From positions 1-35,021 of the forward strand of contig JACRMP010000001.1 of NCBI GenBank assembly GCA_016214885.1: a DNA stretch of 35,021 nucleotides. The letters are read 5' to 3'. The stretch comes from Candidatus Gottesmanbacteria bacterium. Lineage in GTDB: Bacteria > Patescibacteriota > Microgenomatia > UBA10105 > UBA927. The number at the start of each line of letters is the position of its first letter. Position 1 is the stretch's first letter. Shown here piece after piece: positions 22,055 to 28,933 of this stretch. The notes beneath the pieces were generated by a model. The model was not told the origin of the DNA and did no database searches. It saw only the letters and a list, made by a program, of their open reading frames with translations. The translations under genes were made by a program, and so were the position numbers.

Positions 22055-22092
22055 AGCCAGCTTGTTAATGGGATATCCTTCCTATAGCGGCG

Positions 22093-22716
22093 TTATTTCC
22101 ACGTTTGCAGCCAGCTCCGCATGTCGTTTATCTCCTTGGTTTGTGCCGCTATTATGTCATCTGCCAATTTTTTCATTTCAGGCCTGCCGGATCCGTCTTT
22201 AAGCATATTGGCCATCATGACCGCCATCTGATGATGCGGAATCATGTCCTCGACGAATGCCACATCAAAATTAGCTGCATTTGCTAACCTTGTGCTATCG
22301 CTTTCATCTCCCATCATTCCCATATGCATACTTTCAGTTCCTCCCAGCATTCCATGCTGTGCCATGGTCGTTTTATTGGAAGAAAGTTCACGGCCAAACC
22401 AGTCTTTGTACCAGGCTTTCATCTGATTAATCTCATTACCTTGGGATAGGATGATGTTTTTGGCCAATTCTTTCACTTCCTTTGTTTTTGCTTTTGTTTC
22501 CGCCAGCTTAGCCATAGTAATTGCATCTTCATGATGCGGAATCATTTGTTCAATAAAGTGAGAATCGAGTGCATCTGACGATGCTGAAGTTCGGTTTATT
22601 CCCATCTGGCTGAATAAAGGTTTGCCAGACTGAAGCGACACTGTCGAGCCAATCCACATTATCAATGCTCCCAGTATAATACCCGATACCCCAAAAATAA
22701 ATTTTTCATGCATCAT
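22093..22716 (-). CDS. membrane-anchored double DUF305 protein
   Basis: One N-terminal anchor or signal (about 5-27) is followed by two DUF305 repeats, each with the MIPHH signature (His61-His62 and His161-His162) and Met/His-rich helices (MHMGMMG in the linker). DUF305 proteins are ferritin-like helical bundles thought to bind copper or other metals outside the cytoplasm. Length (207) fits a two-repeat form. It is the last gene of the long minus-strand string that starts at uvrB, 32 nt after the peptide-binding protein. The role is probably metal binding at the cell surface. Confidence 0.85.
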   Translation of the reverse strand: MMHEKFIFGVSGIILGALIMWIGSTVSLQSGKPLFSQMGINRTSASSDALDSHFIEQMIPHHEDAITMAKLAETKAKTKEVKELAKNIILSQGNEINQMKAWYKDWFGRELSSNKTTMAQHGMLGGTESMHMGMMGDESDSTRLANAANFDVAFVEDMIPHHQMAVMMANMLKDGSGRPEMKKLADDIIAAQTKEINDMRSWLQTWK

Positions 22717-22748
22717 ACGTGTAATCCCCTTCTTAATCTATAATAGCA

Positions 22749-24095
22749 TTATTGTTTTCCTCTGTTTATCGTGTAGAGTTTGGGGTAATACAAAAAGATG
22801 GCAGGAGCTTCTTCCACTAATCTTCGTTGGAAATCGGTATATATGAGTTTCCGTTTGTCCTGATTTAATTCTACTCTGCCGTCTTCGAGAAGCTTATCAA
22901 TTTTTACGTTCACAAATCCGGTTACATTCGTACCCATTTGCGTCGAATGCCAGAAGGGATACTGGTCAGGGTCAGGAGGAACATCCTGAGCGCTAAGTAG
23001 CACCTGGTAGTCCTGCGGAACCGTACTTTCCACCTGTACATTGGTCGTCAAACCGAGTGCCGTCCATGATGCGGCGATCTTTTGTGCTATATCGAGGTAA
23101 GCAGGAAAAGTAGACAGGGTGAGTTGACCTGATCCGGTTGCCAGCCGTGTTTCTTTCAGTAATTTTTTGGCTTCGGCGGGATTATATGAATAGTTTTTAA
23201 CATTTTTGGCGTAAGCCCAGGAAGTTTTACTGATGGGAGAACCAGCTTTTTCATACGGCAACTCGGGAATACCGTAGGCCAGACCCTGCCTCACCGCTTT
23301 ATCGCCCAGCTCCGGATTACGCATATTAAAAAATAATGTAACGATCCGGTCATATTTAGTGGTGTCGGTTATCGTTACATTCCCCCAATTGGCCAGGCCG
23401 GAGACCGTACTCATTTCAATAAGTGTGTCTACTTCTCCCAGCTGGAACGCAAGCTGCGCTTGTGCTTCTGTCTGATAAAGGGTGAATTGTTTAGGTTTAG
23501 CATCCTCCCCTTTTGCCGGATAAAGCGAAACAGACTTTACACTACCGCCGCTTAACTGGATACTCCCCACGCTGTAAGGGCCGATACCGTTTAACCCGGG
23601 AAGGAAAATCGGTTTGGATAACAGCGTCGGAAACGGACTGTATGGGTACTGGAGATGTGCGATAAGTGTATTATCCCCCGTGGGTACAAGGGTAACCCCC
23701 CGTATGTTGTAGTTCACGTCGTGAGCGGTAACCGTTTTGCCGTTGTGCCAGGTTACATCCTTTTTCAGGGTAAAGGTAAATGTTTTACCGCTATTGGTTG
23801 CTTCCCATCGTTCTGCAAGAGATGCCATCGGGCTACCGTCAGGGGAAAGTTCGGTTAAACCACGGCTGATAAGCTGCTGGATAGTAGGAGGCAAAGTGGA
23901 CGGGCTGAATTCTCCCACCATACCGATTCTTTGGGTGTTATAAAAGAATGACCGTGCAATCAGTGGGTATGTACGCCAAAACAACACAGAAAGCAGCAAC
24001 CCTGCAAAAAAACCAAGAATTAGTGAGCGGGTATATTTGCGGGCAAGCTCTATGACGACTAAGAAAAAAAGACGAACCGATCTGGTTGCAAGCAT
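22749..24095 (-). CDS. peptide/nickel-type extracellular substrate-binding protein (SBP family 5)
   Basis: A DppA/OppA-like solute-binding protein. Features are an N-terminal membrane anchor (about 25-48, no lipobox cysteine), the family block GLTELSPDGSPMASLAERWEATNSGKTFTFTLKKDVTWHNGKTVTAHDVNYNI, and AYGIPELPYEKAGSPI and NPAEAKKLLKE further on. At 448 residues it is somewhat short. No permease or ATPase gene lies nearby, so it either partners with an ABC transporter encoded elsewhere or works alone as a peptide scavenger. It starts 15 nt after secG in the same string. Confidence 0.85.
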   Translation of the reverse strand: MLATRSVRLFFLVVIELARKYTRSLILGFFAGLLLSVLFWRTYPLIARSFFYNTQRIGMVGEFSPSTLPPTIQQLISRGLTELSPDGSPMASLAERWEATNSGKTFTFTLKKDVTWHNGKTVTAHDVNYNIRGVTLVPTGDNTLIAHLQYPYSPFPTLLSKPIFLPGLNGIGPYSVGSIQLSGGSVKSVSLYPAKGEDAKPKQFTLYQTEAQAQLAFQLGEVDTLIEMSTVSGLANWGNVTITDTTKYDRIVTLFFNMRNPELGDKAVRQGLAYGIPELPYEKAGSPISKTSWAYAKNVKNYSYNPAEAKKLLKETRLATGSGQLTLSTFPAYLDIAQKIAASWTALGLTTNVQVESTVPQDYQVLLSAQDVPPDPDQYPFWHSTQMGTNVTGFVNVKIDKLLEDGRVELNQDKRKLIYTDFQRRLVEEAPAIFLYYPKLYTINRGKQ

Positions 24096-24110
24096 AGCAA
24101 TGGCGATGGT

Positions 24111-24326
24111 CTAGTTTACCGCTACGTTGATAAGCGATGTCAGAAGAAATAACACAGCGACAACAATGGTTGAGGTGAAAATCAGTTTTTCGGCTCCCCG
24201 CTTTGTCCGGTATAATTGTCCCCCGCCTAATCCTCCTCCCAAGCCCCCTTTACTGCTTTGGAGAAGGATAAGTGCCATAAGCGTTCCGGACAAAAGAACT
24301 TGGAGTATAAGGAGAACTATTTTCAT
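24111..24326 (-). CDS. secG: preprotein translocase subunit SecG
   Basis: This is a small subunit of the SecYEG channel that aids protein export. The 71 residues have two membrane helices (about 2-20 and 47-68) joined by the typical QSSKGGLGGGLGGGQLYRTKRGAEK loop. Length is normal for compact bacterial SecG. It sits 6 nt after yvcK and 15 nt before the peptide-binding protein gene, so it is expressed with them. Confidence 0.92.
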   Translation of the reverse strand: MKIVLLILQVLLSGTLMALILLQSSKGGLGGGLGGGQLYRTKRGAEKLIFTSTIVVAVLFLLTSLINVAVN

Positions 24327-24332
24327 ATATGG

Positions 24333-25340
24333 TTACTTTCCTATAATACCAGCTAGCGCCTCTGCAAGTCTATCGCTGCTGTGGCGGATGAGACTCCGTA
24401 TCAGGGCATCCGATGATGTTTTCTTGTATATGGTGCCGCTTACTAATTTATCGGTTTTTACCCTGTAGTAGGAGTTACGGGGAAGGTTATCAGAAACAGG
24501 CACCTCACGGTATTTGGCATACACTTCGAGCGCCTTTTTGGAAAGAGGAGCGTCATTTACCAGTACGTAATCAACCGTTTCGCCAATTATTCCTTCAATG
24601 GTTTTCACATGATCTAACGCGGTAAAGTTATAGGTTTGTCCGAATTTTGTCATCAGATTGAGGACATAGACCACTTTGGCTTTTGTTTTTTTCAACGCAT
24701 CGGATACTCCCGGTACAAGAAGATTGGGAAGCAGACTGGTATATAGGTCACCGGGGCCAAGCACTACCATATCTGCGTTCATGATGGCATTTAGGGCTTC
24801 CGGATTTGGGGTGGCTTTCGGTTTCAGGTATATATCGGTTATTTTGAGTGTACCGTCATGGGTCGGTTCATCGATAAGGTGTTCCTCGCCGACCGTTGTG
24901 CCGTCTTCGTACGTTGCATAGAGGTTGGTTTCGGTGAGGGTGACCGGGATAACTGCTCCTTTGATGCGCAGCACCTTGCCTGTCTGACGGATAGCTTCTT
25001 CCTGGCTTCCCATAATATCAGTGAGCGCTGCCATAAACAGATTCCCGAATGTCATACCGGCAATCCCCTGACCTTTTTCAAACCGGTACATGAAAAGCTT
25101 GCGAAGTATACCAATGCCGCCGCTTTCATCTGAGAGGGCTACTAAACACTGCCGGATGTCCGATGTGGGGAGCAGTCCGAATTCATCCCGTATCCTTCTG
25201 TTGCTTCCACCGCTGTCACTCATGGTGACGATAGCCGACAGGGAAAGCGGGTGTTGTTTGAGTCCCCGAAGTGCCACAAATGTTCCGGTACCCCCTCCGA
25301 TACACACTACGCGTTTCAGATGTTGTTGTTTTGTTGTCAT
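24333..25340 (-). CDS. yvcK: YvcK/CofD-like protein (gluconeogenesis factor family)
   Basis: YvcK proteins bind UDP-sugars and are needed for cell shape and growth on gluconeogenic carbon sources in Bacillus. The glycine-rich N-terminal loop is CIGGGTGTFVALRGL (13-27); other blocks are TMSDSGGSNRRIRDEFG and VVLGPGDLYTSLLPNLLVPGV. Length (335) is normal. It belongs to the CofD superfamily but not to the F420 enzyme group. It sits 13 nt after the small membrane protein gene and 6 nt before secG. Confidence 0.88.
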   Translation of the reverse strand: MTTKQQHLKRVVCIGGGTGTFVALRGLKQHPLSLSAIVTMSDSGGSNRRIRDEFGLLPTSDIRQCLVALSDESGGIGILRKLFMYRFEKGQGIAGMTFGNLFMAALTDIMGSQEEAIRQTGKVLRIKGAVIPVTLTETNLYATYEDGTTVGEEHLIDEPTHDGTLKITDIYLKPKATPNPEALNAIMNADMVVLGPGDLYTSLLPNLLVPGVSDALKKTKAKVVYVLNLMTKFGQTYNFTALDHVKTIEGIIGETVDYVLVNDAPLSKKALEVYAKYREVPVSDNLPRNSYYRVKTDKLVSGTIYKKTSSDALIRSLIRHSSDRLAEALAGIIGK

Positions 25341-25353
25341 AGCTTATACCGGT

Positions 25354-25758
25354 TTATGACTCCGAAATGTCGTGAAGAAGGTTCACGAGCATCGAGACAG
25401 CCAATGATACCAGAATAAACGAAACAAATGAAGAAAACGCTATTTCAGGCAGCACAAATCCAGCAAATGTCCAACCCGGAAAGGTCCACGCGGTGACACT
25501 TACTCCCGATACAAAAAATGTCAGTAAATACAGCACAATGACGTTGATAAACCAGGATAGCAAGCCGAACGTGAGCAGGTTAATGGGAATAAAAAGGATT
25601 TTAAGGATGGGAGCGATAAGTAGCATAAGCAGGCTTAACACAAATCCGGCAAACAACAACACCTGCCATCCCCCGTTTATCCGGAGGGCGGGTAATATCT
25701 GGGAAACAAACCAAAGGGAGAAGCTGTGGAAAAGGAAAACCCGCAAGAGATACTTCAT
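25354..25758 (-). CDS. YvlD/phage-holin-superfamily-IV-like membrane protein
   Basis: Four membrane segments in 134 residues, with the pattern of the YvlD group: N-terminal WFVSQILPALRINGGWQVLLFAGFVLSLL, then LIAPILKILFIPINLLTFGLLSWFINVIVLYLL and a final helix. Databases call the family a holin superfamily, but members are widespread chromosomal proteins of unknown function and nothing here suggests a prophage. The gene lies 34 nt after uvrC and 13 nt before yvcK. Confidence 0.78.
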   Translation of the reverse strand: MKYLLRVFLFHSFSLWFVSQILPALRINGGWQVLLFAGFVLSLLMLLIAPILKILFIPINLLTFGLLSWFINVIVLYLLTFFVSGVSVTAWTFPGWTFAGFVLPEIAFSSFVSFILVSLAVSMLVNLLHDISES

Positions 25759-25792
25759 AATGATTTATGGTAGCAAACTCAACAAGGAGCGG

Positions 25793-27136
25793 TCAAACAG
25801 CGCCGTCCGTCATCCCGTCATGAAAGGATTTTGCGCGGAGCTTACGGTGGTAGGTAATGGCAAAACGGTGTGCTTCGTCGCGGATTCTCAGCATGACCTT
25901 AATTGCCCTGCCGGAGAGCGGCAGCCGGAGAATCTCAAATTTCCCTTCCTGGGGAATAATTAGCTCCTCCTCACGTTTAGCGAGCCCTGCAAATGGAATG
26001 GTAATACCGTGTTGTATAAACACTTCGCGTGCAGCTTCTACCTGGGGTTTGCCGCCGTCAACGATGATGACATCAGGGTAAGTCCATTCCGTGTGTTTGA
26101 GTCGGCGCTCCAATACCTCTTTCATCATTGCGACATCAGAAATACCCTTTACCGTTTTAATGCGGAATTTGCGGTACTCACTTTTTTCCGGCCTGCCGTG
26201 TATAAGCACCGTCATGGATCCTACAGCCTGCTGCCCATAGAGATTGGAAATATCAAAGCATTCAATACGGGTGATTTTGGATACTGTCGGATAGTATTTC
26301 CTAAAACGTCCGGTAAATTCCTCAAGCTCTTCTTCATAAATATCTTCAGCACCCTGATCCAGAAATACCTGCGGATCATAACGGTACGCTGATATGCCGC
26401 TCAAATACCGGAGCCGCTCTTTCACTATTCCGGCTTTTTCGAACTGGAGTGCGTCGGCAAGTGCGCGCATTTCTTTTTCGTATTCGCGTACGAGCCAGCT
26501 GGTGCGGCCTTCAAAAAGCGCACGGAGCCTAAGCATATGTTTTCGATATTCAGCAATAGCCTCTACTTTTTCTTTTCCGGTGAGCCGCACAATCACCCCG
26601 GGGCATGGACCGCATAATCCAAGATGTGTATAAAAACACGGTTTACCCCGCCGTTCCTTCTGCGTGCAGTACGGAACAATGCTCCGCAGCTGGCGGAGTA
26701 GGCTCTTTAACGCGTACCCTGATTGGAACGGGCCGTAGACTGCATTTTTTTTGTTGGTTTCGTACTGTGCGATTTCGCCTTTCCGCACGAGGAGGAGCCG
26801 TGGTAATTGTTCGGCCAGCGTGATCACTACGTACAGCGGACTTTTGTCATCCCGGGATATGACGTTGAATTTCGGCATATACTGCCGGATTAGCTTGGCT
26901 TCCAGGAGCAGTGCGTCATATTCACTCGTCGTGGGGATTGTTTCTATTGCATCGATATTACTTACCAAGCGCGCAGTTTTTTCACCAACTGCGTCGTCGC
27001 GCTGAAAGTATTGTTTTACACGCCGTGACAGATCAACCGCTTTGCCGACATAGATAACAACACGGTCACTGTTCCGGTATATATACACTCCGGGTTCATG
27101 GGTAATTGCGGCTAATGTTTTTTGGACATCTTCCAT
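25793..27136 (-). CDS. uvrC: excinuclease ABC subunit C, C-terminally short
   Basis: UvrC makes the two incisions in nucleotide excision repair. Domains are an N-terminal GIY-YIG nuclease (HEPGVYIYRNSDRVVIYVGKAVDLSRRVKQYF, about 13-45), the UvrB-interacting segment (about 200-240), and the RNase H-like C-terminal nuclease (ECFDISNLYGQQAVGSMTV, VDGGKPQVEAAREVF) ending IRDEAHRFAITYHRKLRAKSF. It has 447 residues against about 600 in the usual protein: the tandem helix-hairpin-helix domain that binds DNA is absent, and the protein stops soon after the nuclease domain. It overlaps the transglutaminase gene by 25 nt. Confidence 0.9.
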   Translation of the reverse strand: MEDVQKTLAAITHEPGVYIYRNSDRVVIYVGKAVDLSRRVKQYFQRDDAVGEKTARLVSNIDAIETIPTTSEYDALLLEAKLIRQYMPKFNVISRDDKSPLYVVITLAEQLPRLLLVRKGEIAQYETNKKNAVYGPFQSGYALKSLLRQLRSIVPYCTQKERRGKPCFYTHLGLCGPCPGVIVRLTGKEKVEAIAEYRKHMLRLRALFEGRTSWLVREYEKEMRALADALQFEKAGIVKERLRYLSGISAYRYDPQVFLDQGAEDIYEEELEEFTGRFRKYYPTVSKITRIECFDISNLYGQQAVGSMTVLIHGRPEKSEYRKFRIKTVKGISDVAMMKEVLERRLKHTEWTYPDVIIVDGGKPQVEAAREVFIQHGITIPFAGLAKREEELIIPQEGKFEILRLPLSGRAIKVMLRIRDEAHRFAITYHRKLRAKSFHDGMTDGAV

Positions 27137-28929
27137 AGGAAAAACCGGATAAGTTTAACTGCGACAATAACTGCCAGTACGAGCGAAAGCACGCCAAGTA
27201 CTATCATCCAATATAGCGGTTGTATGCGGAAACTTTGGGTAAGCGTTACGTCATTTACCCGTGCCCTTATTTGCCCCGGCTGTGATGTGACGGTTTGCCC
27301 GAAGGTGGCGGTTATGGGAACACGGTAAACTGCATACGGAAGCAGTTCGGGGATGACTTCGGTAATTTTTATATTCCCCGGTTCAGACACTGCGCTTACC
27401 GCTATGTTGTAGGCGGATTCGCCTCCCTTGTTGGTAATCACGATTGCGCCACTTACCCTGGTGCCAGCTCCTACCTGACCCGGAAATTCTATGACGGTAG
27501 AAACACTTGCTCCTTTGTCTTTGGCAGTAGGCGCAAATTCAACGCTAATATCCCTTCCAGATGCATCCGCTGTACGGTAGTATCCCGCCGGATATGGCGT
27601 GGAACTGTCGAGTCCGTTTATGGCAAACACAATATGGTTAAAGTCCAGCTTAGTAAAGTAATCTACTCCGCCGGTGGTGTTTGCCCATGTAGGATCTATT
27701 GGTATCCACAATTTTTGCTGGGCGTCATAATATTCCGGCCATGCATGCAAGACGTCGGAAATAAGTGATAACGGGCGTAGTTTTGGATTATTCGTATATG
27801 CGTACCCGACCACCCTACGGGCGGGTATGCCGGCCGACCTGGCTATCGCGATAAACAGATCCGTAAACTCCATGCAAACGGCTTTTGTAGGTGTTTGTAA
27901 AGCTCCGACTGCCCCCAGTCTGGTGGTAGGTGCATTTACTTTTTCATAATCGTAATCCAGTGTACGTGCAACGTAATCGTAAATCATGCGCGGTGTGGGG
28001 TTTTGGACGGCAAGTGTTTGGATTGTTTCATCTTCCGCCTGCCAATAGGGAGCCGCTTCCGTATAGTGCGACGTTTTGGGTGGAATGGTTTGGAAATCCT
28101 TTCTCGCGCTCAAAAATATAGCAACGCTAACTTTTGCTGTAACGGTTACGGTTTGCCGCGGTCCCAGGCTATATTTTGCCAGCCAATTTCCGTCGTCATC
28201 GGAGGTAACCGTCACCGGTGAAGGCGTAAGTGATTGCAGGGTGACTTTTTGGAATGCTGTACTCGGGGGCAATGCTATTTCCTGATTTACACTACCCACT
28301 CCAGGATTAACGAGTGTGTAGGTTAATGTCAGATCAAAATTTTGGCTGGTGCCGTAGGCTCCCGCTATTCCCCCGCGGATCATTTGCGCCTTTGTCCAGG
28401 ACTTACCGTTAGCAGGCGGCGGAGATAGATAAGCTGCCGGGCCGAAGGTCGGAGGTACTGCCAGGCTTACATCATAATTTCCTATATCCGGGTCGTTAAG
28501 GACGCCGGGTACGTATATTTCCCATATGCTGCCGTTTTTGGAAGCTATACCTGCATGCTCATACCGCAGAGAAAATGGGAGGGATTTCCCGAGTCCGATG
28601 GCTTTTACATTAAATTTCAGTCCTATGTGGGTTTTACCTTCTTTTACCGATATGGCGGGTGTGATAATGCCACCATCATCGTACGCAATCACGTTATTTA
28701 TTTTGTCGCTGTCTAAGATAAGCGAATACTCCTGGGGATAGTAGTTAGGTAATTTGTTGGTAAGCGTTACCTGCTGGGTGACAATGGTTTTACCCGTCGG
28801 CGATATGGCATACTGCACGTCATAATCTGCCTGGAACTCTCCTGTCGCATACACAGGCGGGTGGATGCTTAGGGTAATACCGACGATAAGGAAAAAACTC
28901 AGGATAACCCTGGCGAGTGTTTGCCACAT
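27112..28929 (-). CDS. exported transglutaminase-like protein with C-terminal anchor
   Basis: A signal peptide (1-29) precedes an N-terminal beta-rich region and a transglutaminase core with the full triad: Cys352 in KAVCMEFTDLF, His395 in DVLHAWPEYY and Asp412 in WIPIDPTWA. A C-terminal Ig-like domain, one membrane helix (about 575-597) and a basic tail follow. Bacterial members of this superfamily are usually proteases or amidases rather than cross-linkers. Most of the protein should face outward. It starts 4 nt after uvrA and overlaps uvrC, so an envelope protein is embedded in a DNA repair operon. Confidence 0.83.
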   Translation of the reverse strand: MWQTLARVILSFFLIVGITLSIHPPVYATGEFQADYDVQYAISPTGKTIVTQQVTLTNKLPNYYPQEYSLILDSDKINNVIAYDDGGIITPAISVKEGKTHIGLKFNVKAIGLGKSLPFSLRYEHAGIASKNGSIWEIYVPGVLNDPDIGNYDVSLAVPPTFGPAAYLSPPPANGKSWTKAQMIRGGIAGAYGTSQNFDLTLTYTLVNPGVGSVNQEIALPPSTAFQKVTLQSLTPSPVTVTSDDDGNWLAKYSLGPRQTVTVTAKVSVAIFLSARKDFQTIPPKTSHYTEAAPYWQAEDETIQTLAVQNPTPRMIYDYVARTLDYDYEKVNAPTTRLGAVGALQTPTKAVCMEFTDLFIAIARSAGIPARRVVGYAYTNNPKLRPLSLISDVLHAWPEYYDAQQKLWIPIDPTWANTTGGVDYFTKLDFNHIVFAINGLDSSTPYPAGYYRTADASGRDISVEFAPTAKDKGASVSTVIEFPGQVGAGTRVSGAIVITNKGGESAYNIAVSAVSEPGNIKITEVIPELLPYAVYRVPITATFGQTVTSQPGQIRARVNDVTLTQSFRIQPLYWMIVLGVLSLVLAVIVAVKLIRFFLWKMSKKH

Positions 28930-28933
28930 ACCT

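Noticed and set aside
13974-25340. F420 biosynthesis from the CofE-like and CofD-like genes
   Set aside because: The CofD-like protein carries the YvcK pattern and sits with secG; no other F420 gene is present in the window.
25354-25758. Prophage holin
   Set aside because: The holin name comes from a superfamily label; there is no phage gene nearby and the gene is inside a housekeeping string.
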